Source: Ampullaceana balthica (taxonomy: Eukaryota > Mollusca > Gastropoda > Lymnaeidae). Taken from it: 64,000 nucleotides of DNA. The first letter of the stretch is position 1. Every line of letters starts with the position of its first letter. Under the pieces are notes generated by a model. That model searched no databases, was not told the origin of the DNA, and was given only the letters and a program-made list of their open reading frames with translations. This document shows positions 12,011 through 24,000 of this stretch, one piece after another. The stretch lies in NCBI GenBank assembly GCA_944989445.1, contig CALYLW010000541.1, forward strand, positions 310,001-374,000, in the 5' to 3' direction. Made by a program: the position numbers and the translations under genes.

Positions 12011-12808
12011 AGTTGTGATTTAATTCTCTGCTTTGTTTTCGCTGGCTTTCTGTCACAAAGTTCTGTCCCTTGTCGTAAGTTATGGCCAGGAATTTGATAT
12101 ATAATTTTCTCCACGTTTAATTCAACATGACAATTAAAAATAATTAAGATTATTCAAATTTGATGCATATAGCATTTACTTATTGCAACTTTATATACAA
12201 ATTATGTAGCGAGATTATCATTGGAAAGTAGGGCACTTAATTTCATAAATTGTTTACTTGGTTTGAACATATTTCCCCCCCCCCTCCAAATTTCTATTTT
12301 CTGTTGACTACAAGTTCAAATTATTTGTTTTTTTTTAAATTAAAACTTACACGAGAAAATAAAATTTATTTGTTTTATATCAACACTATCGAGTCGTACG
12401 ATCGTCATAAAGACAGTGTGTATGGAACATTCAAGAAAAAGTCTCGTATTAATACATTAAAAGGGCAACGTACTTTTATAGCATTTAGGTCGAAAATATC
12501 TACACTTAATTAGCCTCTAAATATCATTCCCTGCTCTATCGATAACGCAATGAATCAATCATAATTGGAGAGTGATTGTGGGTGAGAGGTTGAGAAATAA
12601 ACAATTCTTAATCACTGTAAAGAAATAGAGCATTATGTTACACGAGAATCATATGGAGGTATATATATCATGAGAATCATATGGAGGCATATATATATCA
12701 TGAACAAAGCAGCTTTTTTGAAAAAATAAAAATCACAACAACTTTTTTTAAAATAAAATAATTTAAAATTTTGTCATATGAGCCCAATTCAAAGTTAATT
12801 TTAAAAAA
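12011..12808. other. Intergenic, no gene seen
   Basis: AT-rich. A 30-bp direct duplication (ATGAGAATCATATGGAGG) lies at about 12640-12705. Confidence 0.5.
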
Positions 12809-12892
12809 TCTAATTGATAATTATTTGATTAATAAATCTAATTGATAATTATTTGATTAATAAATCTAATTGATAATTATTTGATTAATAAA
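12809..12892. repeat. 28-bp tandem repeat, 3 copies
   Basis: Unit TCTAATTGATAATTATTTGA plus TTAATAAA at 12809, 12837 and 12865, abutting the foldback element. Confidence 0.93.
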
Positions 12893-13241
12893 TAGAAGTT
12901 AAAAAAAAGATTTTAAAAAAAACCACGTTTTTATAAGCGGACTAAAAAGTAGAAAATAAATTTTTAAAATTTAAAAGACATAGACATTTACACTTAGTAA
13001 TATGACTAAAAACGTGGGGCGGGCGCTTCTCAGGCTTAACTAATTCAACTAATTTGCTTACTCGTCATTTGTAAACCCTAATCATTTTAGCCAAACGCCT
13101 AAAAAGCACCCGCCCACGTTTTTAGTCATATTACGTCATAATACGTAATGTACATTAAAAAATTGTAAAATTTATTTTCTTCTTTTAAGTCCGCTTATAA
13201 AAACGTGGTTTTTTAAAATCTTTTTTTTTACTTCTATTTAT
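12890..13241. mobile_element. Foldback MITE with ~145-bp inverted arms
   Basis: The left arm (12890-13035) and right arm (13098-13241) are imperfect reverse complements. Shared blocks are AATAGAAGT, CCACGTTTTTATAAGCGGAC, GAAAATAAATTTT and TAATATGACTAAAAACGTGG. The spacer is about 60 bases. A DNA element able to form a long hairpin; superfamily not determined. Ends look like AAATAGAAGT/ACTTCTATTT. Confidence 0.85.
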
Positions 13242-13269
13242 TTTATTCTTTTTAGTCTAAGTGTATGCT

Positions 13270-13690
13270 ATTGTGAGTTGTTTTTTTTTGAAGTATTGAT
13301 TATGTTCAAATATAATGTGCATTGCCCGACAAACATTTACAGACTGGAAATGACTGATCTCCCCTTGATGTTAAACATGGTTTTTGGTAGGGGTTGGTGT
13401 GAACTCGGCACGTGAATGTAATGTAAACAAGGGCAAACGGATAATACATAGGCTTATATATAGATAAACTAAAAAGTTCAATAATTTAATAACGGTACAT
13501 TCGATCGATCTGAAATTTTGATACAATGCATTGTCATCCAAGATCTATCTGTGGTTAAATTTTGAGATCTCTAGAACTATCAGAAGTGGTTTAATTTTAC
13601 GCTGGCAGATTTGAAAAATTGTGGACATACAAACCAACAAACAGGAACGAAAGTGAGTTAATAAAAACGTGGTAATAAAAACTAAAGAAG
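13270..13690 (-). mobile_element. Interspersed repeat family R1 copy
   Basis: Shares ATTGATTATGTTCAAAT, ACATTTACAGACTG, a GTGTGAAC...GTGAATGTAATGTAAACA segment and CGATCGATCTGAAATTTTGA with the copies at 4984-5235, 44215-44870 and 62222-62702. Diverged. Confidence 0.7.
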
Positions 13691-13849
13691 AATCAGTGAT
13701 AACACACGTTACAAGCAGAAATTACTGCAATGTTATGTTCAAAACTCATGAAGTCTGTACTTTTATAGCAAGCACTCTCCCTTGTCTATATCCCCCATGG
13801 GTTCAAAACATTTTTTTAATACTCTTCTCCTAAGATCCTTAACGTGATG

Positions 13850-13950
13850 AAGATGATTGCACATAAAGATGATTGCACATAAAGATGATTGCACATAAAG
13901 AGATGCATAAGATGATTGCACATAAAGATGATTGCACATAAAGATGATTT
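13850..13950. repeat. 16-bp tandem repeat, about 6 copies
   Basis: Unit AGATGATTGCACATAA, with one copy altered to AGATGCATA. Confidence 0.93.
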
Positions 13951-14545
13951 CACTCATCAAACTTACGTTGAACACTTCAACTCACAGACCTAACAAAATC
14001 ATTTCGGGTGAAATAAAATAAGGCGATTTTTATGGCAAATACCACACCCCGCACTTTTCCAACCCGCCTCAAATCTTAGGCACATTTGTTTGGATTAAAA
14101 CCACTATTTTTATAATGGACTCGCATTTTATTTACACCCCACCCCGTTTTCCAACCAAATCCCAACTAGAGTTACTGCACCTCAAATTCCCTAAAGCCGG
14201 TTGGATTAGCACACAGACCAACGGATGTCAACGACAATTACCATCGATTCGGACTTACCCTCCCCCTCCCTCTCTGAACGTACATGAATGACTAAAACAG
14301 TTGATCTCCCCCCCCCCAGCCCCACCCTCAGCTCCCCTATCGCCACTCGTCTCTCTAATCGGTAAATGCAACATACGTTTATCTTTTAAAAAAAAAGTAA
14401 ACTGAAAACAAAAAAACCCAAACACACCAACTGGCAACCTAACATCCTATTTATTGATTGTAACCTGGCCATCACTGCAGGGGGGCCAAATGGTTTAAGG
14501 TTTCTTTTTATCCGAGTCGTGTTCATTGTTTGCCTGCTCGCCTAC
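13951..14545. other. Intergenic, no gene seen
   Basis: C-rich stretches; no repeats or coding signal recognised. Confidence 0.45.
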
Positions 14546-14546
14546 A

Positions 14547-14705
14547 GCGCTGACTCTACATGACTTCCTGCAGTCACTCTTACCGACTTACTGACTTATT
14601 TCATCGCTGACTCTACATAGCTGTCTCCAGTCACTCTTACTGACTTTTTTTCATCGCTACTCTACATGGCTGTCTGCAGTCACCCTTACTGACTTTATCA
14701 TCGCC
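14547..14705. repeat. ~50-57-bp tandem repeat, 3 copies
   Basis: Copies begin GCTGACTCTACATGACTTCC, GCTGACTCTACATAGCTGTC and GCTACTCTACATGGCTGTCT, and each ends TCATCGC. Confidence 0.88.
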
Positions 14706-16425
14706 CTACGCCATGTCGGCCGAATGAATTACAATTTTTTAAAAATCTATCATTATACTGCTTGGGTAAAACTAGACACATTGTGCGAAGAGTGTTGTTA
14801 AATTACTCATACACTGTTTATATATGTTATGCATTTACTCATTTTCTTAAAATGGGTTAGGGTTAAAGTTAAATTAAAGTTGTTTAGACGAGGCTAGGAT
14901 TGAGGTTAAATTTAGTTAGTCACGTTTGTTGGAATCGATTTAATGTTAAATCCGTAAAGTTTTTTTTATAACCAGTTCAGGAATTGGTTTTAATTAGTAA
15001 GAATCGTTTAAAGCAGATTATGGCTTGGACTAAAAGTAATCACTTTCAACAGGTTTGATTTATAAATAGTTTAAATACTCAGATTTGTTAAAACCATATG
15101 TAAGGCTTGAATAAAGAATGCAATTTAATTAGTTACTGACTGGAATGCTAGAGTTAAATAGAAGACCGTAACCAAATCACTTGGTTTAGCTTATTTTTTT
15201 ATAATTGAATCGGTTAAATTACTAGGTACCCTGCGGATATTTTTGATTTGTTTCTCGTTGGTTATGTAATTAAATATTATACAGTTCACGCCACTGGGGG
15301 TGGAGGGCGGGCGAAAATTCAAGTACCGCCCCAGGCGTCATAAAACTCTAGCTACATCACTATATATGAGCTAATTCTCAGCTACCCCATCCCTCTACCG
15401 TCCCTGACCAAAATTAGAATAATAATAATTAAACAAATCGACACCAAGCTCGTTAGCGGATTAATTTCCCCCGGCCACTCGAAGCAGATACGGCGGATAG
15501 ATATTTAAAGAACCCGCTTAGAAACACAATTACTGGTTATCAACTCCTATGTAACGAATGAGGGGTGAAGGGGGAGGGGGGCAATACTAGCGTGGGATAG
15601 GAAGCTCTCTTCCAGGAACAGACCGTACTTCTTTACGGGCCACCGGTGTATGTTGGAGGGAGGTGGAAGGGGGGGGGGAGAGCACGGCGGATTAATCTCG
15701 AAGTGGCTAATCTTGCTGGGAAAATCATTCTCTCCCTATCCCCCCTCCCAAACCCTCTTGAGTAAACTTCACTCCAGGCTGTTTCCTGACTTCTTCTTTT
15801 TTCATTTTTAAAAAAAAATTCATATTTAAAAATATATATTATTGGTCCGGGGAAGGGGTAAAAAGCAAAACGTCAACTTAAGGTCGGCGTCACTGCGGTC
15901 TGTTGCCCGACTTACGGCTATTTACGGCAATAATCTCCTCTCAGTTACACGAGTAATTACAACTTGGATATTACACAGCGGCACGTGCGCCACCTTTTTT
16001 TAAATTTGTTTGAGGGGCGCGTAATTTGCCTTGAAACGAAGGAAATTGAGGGGTTAAGGGTAAAGAACGGCCATTTGAAATGTATTGGTTTGTTGAAATA
16101 ATTTTTTGTATAAAGAAATACCCCCCCTCCCCCCGCATTCCATTCCCTCCCAGGACTCATGTCCCTTTATGGATTGGTAGTTTTTTTTAAAGAAACTTTT
16201 ATTAAAAACTGGAGAGTTCATGTAATAATATTATAAATTAACAACGTTTTTGTTTCGTGAGTCATGGAAGTCTCTTTGTGTTGTTTCGTGTTTTAATTAT
16301 TCTGCGTGTAGGCCAGCGGTGTGACCATACGCGGTCTGGTCAAGCCGCTCTGCGTGTGTCTACCTGGTCATTAAAGGTTCACTAGTCCTTTGTGTCATGA
16401 CTGTGAGTATTGACCGGGTGGATGT
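14706..16425. other. Intergenic, no gene seen
   Basis: AT-rich DNA with TTAAA-rich degenerate blocks at 14870-15220. A possible eroded hAT MITE lies at about 15290-15365 (GCCACTGGGGG ... CTAGCTACATCACT). Confidence 0.45.
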
Positions 16426-16427
16426 AT

Positions 16428-16550
16428 CGTGGGCGTGTCAAATTAACGTGGGCGTGTCAAACTAACGTGGGCGTGTCAAACTAACGTGGGCGTGACACTG
16501 GGTGCATATAACACGGGCGTCTCCAATAAATGTGGGCGTGTCTGGGCAAA
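16428..16550. repeat. 19-bp tandem repeat CGTGGGCGTGTCAAACTAA, about 4 copies plus decayed ones
   Basis: Exact spacing of 19 for the first copies (16428, 16447, 16466, 16485); later GGGCGT copies are degenerate. Confidence 0.9.
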
Positions 16551-18136
16551 TTAAAGAAAAGTTACTCCATTAGCAAATTGTGTGGGTGTGTGGGGGGAGG
16601 GGGTGGTGGTGTATGTGTGTATGTGAGTTTTGTGTGAGTGGGGGGAGTGGGGGCATTTAAATTTTGTAAATACTTAAACAAATATCCAATTATTTGAGTC
16701 TTTAAAAAAATTGTTAATAAAACAATAAATTATAAAAAACACAACACAAAAAAACACCTCACTTTTGTTTCAAAGCTGGTAACAGTTGGTGAAACCAGAC
16801 GAAAACTAGCGAAAACTGGTGAGAAGTAGTGAATAGCATACTTAAAACTATTAACAATTGGTGTGAACTTTTTGCGGGTTACGTGTGTCACTAAAGGTCT
16901 GTAAGCCTCAAGATATGTTCACCTGTAAGACAAAATGTCATGAATTATGATGTGGGAGATTTTTTAAAATTAATTTATTCTTATTTTTTAAATTTATTTA
17001 TTTATTTATTATTATTAATTTTTTTTTGAAAACAAGATATATTATGTCTTACGATTCCAGAGAAAACAAGAGAAATTAGAAGTTAAGTAAAGAAAAATAT
17101 TACAACACCAATTCTGTAACATGACATGGAGCCACAGCACACACATACTTACACTAAATACGAATATTTATCGACAAAAGTGAGCCCTTGAAGTTGATAA
17201 ATAACAATAAATACTAAAAGTAAATAACATAACGATAAACAATCCTAGCTTTATTTCACGTATCAATTGCAGGGGTGGCATACACAGGTGGAAACAAGGA
17301 GAGAGATTCTGATCAGGAGTAAACTGGTCGCGTCACATACCATCATTTCTATTTAATAATATAAAATCTTAATAAACAATAGTAATAATAATTTAATACA
17401 CACTTAAGCAAATTCATAGTAACAAAATTGTAACATTTGTGGCGTTTGCTTAAATTTCATGTAACCTAAAATGTCATTATATTTTTTTTTGTATGACAAA
17501 AAATAGAATTATGTCCAACATAGTTTTTTTTTAAATAGATTCTGCTGAGATTTAACTCTCCATATACAAAATTTAAATATCATATAAATAGAACTGCAAT
17601 AAAGCTTTTAAATAACATACAAGATTCACACAAGAACTGTGTGATCAAAACAAACAATACATTAAAGCTTTATTAATTGAATTATAGAGACTGTGGATAT
17701 TACGGTATGTAAACGTCTATATGTTTTGGAATAATAAGTGTGTCTTACATTTTGATGTGTGGAATATAACATAGTTTATATCACTGTGTATATATTTAAG
17801 CACTTTTAAGTTTTCAAGGGAAACTCTTCATTCTGTATTGTATTGCTGCATAGATTTAAAAAAAAATATGTTTTAGTAAGAAGTTTTTTGGATATTCGCG
17901 AGTACGGGCCTGTTGACAAAACAAGAAGAAAAACAAGAGTGATGACACTATGACATAGAGACGTATGAGTAAATGCCAAGGGACATCACTCTGACTTTGT
18001 GTAAAAAGCACTTCTTTAAAAGTGAGCCGAGAACTTGGCTCTGTTTGTACAGCGGTTCAGTTGTCCATTTTAGCATGGCGCCGTGATTTTTAGACTGCTG
18101 TTCCCATTTATTTTTCCAAAGCGTGCGCGAGATTTG
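16551..18136. other. Intergenic, no gene seen
   Basis: G/T-rich stretch 16580-16650, then AT-rich low-complexity DNA. No coding signal. Confidence 0.5.
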
Positions 18137-19580
18137 AGACCGTCGTCCCGAGGGTAACAGCGTGACTGGGTGGTACCGTCGTCCCAAGGGTAAAAGCGTG
18201 ACTGGGTGGTACCGTCGTCCCAAGGGTAACAGCGTGACTGGGTTGTACCGTCGTCCCAAGGGTAACAGCGTGACTGGGTTGTACCGTCGTCCCAAGGGTA
18301 ACAGCGTGACTGGGTTGTACCGTCGTCCCAATGGGTAACAGCGTGACTGGGTTGTACCGTCGTCCCAAGGGTAACAGCGTGACTGGGTTGTACCGTCGTC
18401 CCAAGGGTAACAGCGTGACTGGGTTGTACCGTCGTCCCAAGGGTAACAGCGTGACTGGGTTGTACCGTCGTCCCAAGGGTAACAGCGTGACTGGGTTGTA
18501 CCGTCGTCCCAAGGGTAACAGCGTGACTGGGTTGTACCGTCGTCCCAAGGGTAACAGCGTGACTGGGTTGTACCGTCGTCCCAAGGGTAACAGCGTGACT
18601 GGGTTGTACCGTCGTCCCAAGGGTAACAGCGTGACTGGGTTGTACCGTCGTCCCAAGGGTAACAGCGTGACTGGGTTGTACCGTCGTCCCAAGGGTAACA
18701 GCGTGACTGGGTTGTACCGTCGTCCCAAGGGTAACAGCGTGACTGGGTTGTACCGTCGTCCCAAGGGTAACAGCGTGACTGGGTTGTACCGTCGTCCCAA
18801 GGGTAACAGCGTGACTGGGTTGTACCGTCGTCCCAAGGGTAACAGCGTGACTGGGTTGTACCGTCGTCCCAAGGGTAACAGCGTGACTGGGTTGTACCGT
18901 CGTCCCAAGGGTAACAGCGTGACTGGGTTGTACCGTCGTCCCAAGGGTAACAGCGTGACTGGGTTGTACCGTCGTCCCAAGGGTAACAGCGTGACTGGGT
19001 TGTACCGTCGTCCCAAGGGTAACAGCGTGACTGGGTTGTACCGTCGTCCCAAGGGTAACAGCGTGACTGGGTTGTACCGTCGTCCCAAGGGTAACAGCGT
19101 GACTGAGTTGTACCGTCGTCCCAAGGGTAACAGCGTGACTGGTTGTACCGTCGTCCCAAGGGTAACAGCGTGACTGGGTTGTACCGTCGTCCCAAGGGTA
19201 ACAGCGTGACTGAGTTGTACCGTCGTCCCAAGGGTAACAGCGTGACTGGGTTGTACCGTCGTCCCAAGGGTAACAGCGTGACTGAGTTGTACCGTCGTCC
19301 CAGGGTAACAGCGTGACTGAGTTGTACCGTCGTCCCAAGGGTAACAGCGTGACTGAGTTGTACCGTCGTCCCAAGGGTAACAGCGTGACTGGTTTGTACC
19401 GTCGTCCCAAGGGTAACAGCGTGACTGAGTTGTACCGTCGTCCCAAGGGTAACAGCGTGACTGAGTTGTACCGTCGTCCCAAGGGTAACAGCGTGACTGG
19501 GTTGTACCGTCGTCCCAAGGGTAACATCGTGACTGGGTTGTACCGTCGTCCCAAGGGTAACATCGTGACTGAGTTGTACT
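18137..19580. repeat. 36-bp satellite, about 40 copies
   Basis: Unit ACCGTCGTCCCAAGGGTAAC then AGCGTGACTGGGTTGT. The central copies (about 18.35-19.07 kb) are virtually identical. The edges carry variants (CTGAGTT, CATCGTG, GGTGGT), and one-base indels lie near 18331, 19142 and 19302. The period is a multiple of three and the unit lacks stops in several frames, so five overlapping ORFs of 106-531 residues arise on both strands. They are translations of the repeat, not genes. Confidence 0.97.
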
Positions 19581-19899
19581 TTCGGTTAATCCACGGCTCT
19601 TCTGATACAGACCTTTTGCCGCAACGGCAATAACCCTTGTCGTATCATGGAAGAATGATGTTAAAAGAATCTGATCTATCCGGGGTATTCGGCTGGACCA
19701 CATTAATTAACTTATGCACCAAATACCCCGGTGTTATGTCAGAATTTATCTCAAAAGATAGTTCTTAGTTCTACGTTAATTTGAGCCAGTTTAGTGGACT
19801 TGACCGAGACAAAAACTTGCTTTCAACTTTATTATACTTTAAAAAAATTGCAAACGTTTTTGTAACTTCTTCAATTATGATGAAAACGTTGCTTTACGC
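19581..19899. other. Intergenic, no gene seen
   Basis: Unique DNA. Confidence 0.45.
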
Positions 19900-20020
19900 A
19901 ACCATGTCTAAGAAAGGGGACCTTACCCAACAATTGTCTAGAAATGGGGACATTACGCAACCATTGTCTAGGAATGGGGACATTTCGCAACCAGTGTCTA
20001 GGAATGGGGACATTACGCAA
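19900..20020. repeat. 30-bp tandem repeat, 4 copies
   Basis: Unit TTGTCTAGGAATGGGGACAT plus TACGCAACCA. The resulting short ORF 19781-20065 is repeat-derived. Confidence 0.9.
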
Positions 20021-20473
20021 TCAGATTTGACGTCTTCCAGTCTAAGGGAAGCAAATCTTTCTTAAGTGAAATTAAATAAAAAATTAAATCAAAATTCCAG
20101 GTCGAACATAAGAATAGAAAAATATTATTAATAATAGACAGACAAATCTGGTGTATTGTAATCTACAGGTATTAGTTTACCAGTAATAAATACTGTCAAA
20201 TAGTATATTAATATTTCAAAGAGAAGTTATTTTCTAATTTTCAATTCATTTTTGTAAGTTAAATGTTCTAAATAGCTCCCGCAATGCACATTTCTAAATC
20301 TTAGATTGAACTGAGCTGTAACGTTCTCAACAAACTATTAAAATAAAAATAAAAATTAAATAAAAATTTGTTCACTATATACAAATCTTGGTTTCTTAAA
20401 TTCTTTTTTTCCCCCCCAATTTTTGTAATAAATAAATATATAAATAAAAAACTGTAAGTTTTGACAATGTGAC
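20021..20473. other. Intergenic, AT-rich, no gene seen
   Basis: Low-complexity A/T DNA. Confidence 0.5.
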
Positions 20474-20481
20474 GTCAAATT

Positions 20482-21091
20482 CAGGGGCAGATTAAGAAAG
20501 CACAGTGCCCCTGGCTGCAATTCAAACTGGGGCCCTATCCAGCCAGCGTACCTTTAAATAAAATTATTGCTAGCAGCTAATATAAGACTGTTACTAAATA
20601 GTTCATTGGTTCCTTGCTCATGCTTTGTCTGTACTACGGGATCGGCCTTCCAGCCAAACAGATAATTCACGAAAACACCGAACACGAAGATTTGTTTGTC
20701 GTTATCCTAAAATTGAGTGTAAAAAGACAAATGGAAAGGAAAAAAAAAGTTCACACTGCTGGGAATAGATCCCTGCACACTTCCATGCGACCAGGGGAGC
20801 TTATGTGCAATCATTAATTTAAGGAACATAAACAATATTCTTTAATATTTATCCCTTTTTAAGCATATCAAATCATGTTTTTCGATTACTAAGACTATCG
20901 GGTCCGAATTCCGAATAGCCATCAGATTAATAGATACGATTTTATTAATTTATTTAATTTATGATATTTTCAGGGATTCGTGAAAACATTTGTCTACCCT
21001 TATTATAAAATATACTAAGTTTGGGGGCCCTTAAATCATTGGGTGCCCCTGGCTTAACACAGTTCAGCCCCCCCCCCTTAATCCGCCATAG
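20482..21091. mobile_element. hAT-type non-autonomous element, ~610 bp
   Basis: Left end CAGGGGCAGATTAAGA; right end CCTTAATCCGCCATAG (imperfect inverted). Flanks are GTCAAATT (20474-20481) and GTCATATT (21092-21099), 7 of 8 matching. GTGCCCCTGGCT occurs near both ends. No transposase. Confidence 0.82.
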
Positions 21092-21099
21092 GTCATATT

Positions 21100-24000
21100 G
21101 ATGTTTTATGTCTTTAAAGTCACATATTTCAAGGGCATTGAGATTAATATTTCAAACTAAAAGATATTTTTGAGAACCGTCCTTGTATAGCGTTTAACAT
21201 ATTTAAAAAAAAATGTGATTATTTGTATTCACGTGTAACTACTTTACTTCTGTTTTTCCCTCCCTCTTTTAGTTTAGATTTTTAGAAATTACAAGCTAAT
21301 GAGTGGCCAAACATTGATAGAAAGAAGAAAAAAAAAGCAAGCTCTTGATCCTAATAGAGCTGCTTCCATATTCCATATCATATCAAACTTTTTTTTTCTA
21401 TGCCATCTGACGACTTATCGTTTGAATTAGGTTTTTGTTAGTTGGTTGGTTTACTTGCCATGATGAAAGGGCCGGGGACAAAGTGCCCTTGTTTACGCCA
21501 TGTTTACTGCTGGCTCTGGCCCGATTAGGGACTCACACAATGGCTCGTGTTTGAGTACCTTTGAATGTATGACGTCAAATTGTGCGTGCGCCTGCCTGGC
21601 TGCGATGTGAGGTCGGTTCGCAGACTTCAGACAAAGCGATTGTAGATTGATTTAACCCCTAACACACACACTCTTTCCTTCCCCAAAAAAACTTTTTTTT
21701 AAAAAGAGCCTTTTTTTTGTTGTTTTGTTGAAAGAGCCATTCTATTTGTTTCCCTTTTGAAAGCAAATCAAACGGCAAATCATACAGAAATTTGGGGCAC
21801 CTTTACAGAATACTCGAAGATTGTAATTGGCACAACAGCATCAAGTCTTAGTTACTCGTCCCTTCAAAAAGAAAACCGTACTTGCCACATTAACCGTACT
21901 TGCCACATTAAGCGCTGATTGCTTAGCCTTTGAGTAATTCTTGTGACAACAAGCGGGCTCCTATAATCCGGAGTAGTTTCCCTTATTGTGCCGACCATTC
22001 ACACCATCTTTTTTCGATTCTGTTTGGAAATCCCCCGACGGTGTTCGCGTGAGTAAACTTGGGAGAGTCTCGGCCCATTTCCTGACAGCCTCTAACGTTT
22101 ACTGTCGTGACCGCCTCCCCTCACCCCTCAGGCACTTGCCCACCCCTCCTCCCGGCTTAACGATTCGGACGCCATCTTGCTTGGAGGGTGAAAAAAAATC
22201 GCATCCAAATACAGGATTCGGCCAAAAGGGAAAAAAATATTTGATCGCATACTGCAATAGTAAAACTATACGATTGTGGAAAAAATATCCCTTCAAAATT
22301 ACAAATAGATGCTCATAATCCTCGGGTGCATTAAAGTTTGATCACGTGGCTTATTGGAAGTAATCCCCACACAGCTGTAAGCTCACTGCAAGAGGTAATC
22401 ATTAAACTCTTCAAAAGGGAGTTAAAAAATGGTGAATAATCATCCATACATCTATAGAAGTTGAAAACACCTTCGCCAAATTTCAACACCATAGACAATT
22501 TTATTTTATTTGAAAAAAAAGGAGTATTAAAAAAAAAGCTCATTAGAGTCCAGCGCCGAAGAGCCGAAAAAGCTTTGTAGCAACAGGCAAATAGCAATAA
22601 AACAAACAGGTGATATTTTCGTAAGGACCTGCGGCATGTTTGAAAATAAGCGATGCGCGAAATGGCGGCGGCATTGTGGAGAAATTTGAACAAACATAAA
22701 TTTGACATCAGGACGGATTGGGTCTGGGTTTAATTGCCGGCCAGACCCGTTTGAACTCTGAGCTTGTACAAGCAAGAGGTGATCTAAAAAAGTGTAAAAT
22801 GATCATAACTTGTTTGAAAACTTAACAAAACACATTTCCTGGCACGTAATTTTTTTGTTTTCACCATGTGTTCCCCCCCCCCACCACCTTTTTGCATTAT
22901 TTTGACATAAGTATTAAAATAAAATATTTTTGTTTTAAATCACAAAACTAAAAACAAATTTTACATAAATTTTTTAACCCCATTGTTTAGAAACAAAAAT
23001 TAAAGAGACATTATTAAGAAACTAAAAGAATGCTAGGATGGAGCTAAGAGTTTAGTTGGCCTAGAGTGATGGGGACAAATCCTCCTTATTTTAATGGGGG
23101 ACTTCAAAGAGAATTATAGTCCCTTATTCAGTGTAGCCCCGCACCCCGACATATCAAACATGGCTGTGAAGCATTGTGCGTGGAGCCCTTTAATGGCTTT
23201 TATGGAGTCTTGAATTATCAACTAATTCCCAATTCCTTTACTTGGAGAGACAGGACTTTGTGTTGGTTTTAATTTTTTGAGGTTTAATTTTTACAAAACT
23301 TGCGAACTTCAACTCACGTTGTGAAAAGAGGAAGTTACTGTATGAATTACCCTCACACACACACACACACACTTTTTATTTTCTCTTCCCCCCCCCCAAT
23401 CGCCACCCATAATCTTTCCTCTGTGCCTCCCCCACACCCACACCAACTCCGCCACCTTTGTCCCTTCTATCTATAACCCCCCGAGCTACGAGTCGGTGTT
23501 TGCTTTTGCATTATGCATATGCCAGTGTGGGCCAGCGACAATACGACAACTCGGGTCACACTCGGGATCTGATTGGAGTCGGTTCAATGTCAATAGCTTT
23601 CTAACTTGGCCGACCGGTGAAGGCGATGCTTTGTTTTTAGGATTACCTTTCATTTTGATTCGTTAAAAAGAGGGGAAAATGGTATTGGAAAAGAAAAAAA
23701 AACTTTGAAAACTTCGTACTCGATAAGTCGACGAATCATTAACTCAACAGGGATAGATCATTTACATGGGAAATTTTCACCCGTATTAATGGACTTTTAA
23801 AATAAAATCGTGGGCAAGGATAATGGAAGGAGGAGAATTTGAATAGAGGCTGAATTAAGTTCACGTCCATCACTTATTGATGATCGGGAAACGAACGTTG
23901 CCGGGAATAGGAAACTGAAGGAACTGAAGACAATGCGGTGAGTGTTGTTCACGGAGATAGAAATGGTGAGAAATGCATGATATAATCATATCTAAATGTG

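Noticed and set aside
15285..15370. Small hAT MITE (GCCACTGGGGG ... CTAGCTACATCACT)
   Set aside because: Ends resemble hAT termini but no 8-bp duplication could be found, so it is not called as an element.
17948..19703. Five long ORFs (106-531 residues) on both strands
   Set aside because: All are translations of the 36-bp satellite; the frames are open only because the unit is a multiple of three and lacks stops. No family features, introns or start context.
22331..22775. 125- and 82-residue minus-strand ORFs
   Set aside because: No motif, no splice context and low-complexity Phe/Leu content; likely chance frames.
23928..23940. Alternative NR2E1 first exon ending ATGCG before GTGAGT at 23939
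   Set aside because: It would need the TAG acceptor at 28709-28711 and gives only Met-Arg before ILVDIP, with no upstream in-frame Met; the 27262 exon gives a family-like N-terminus.
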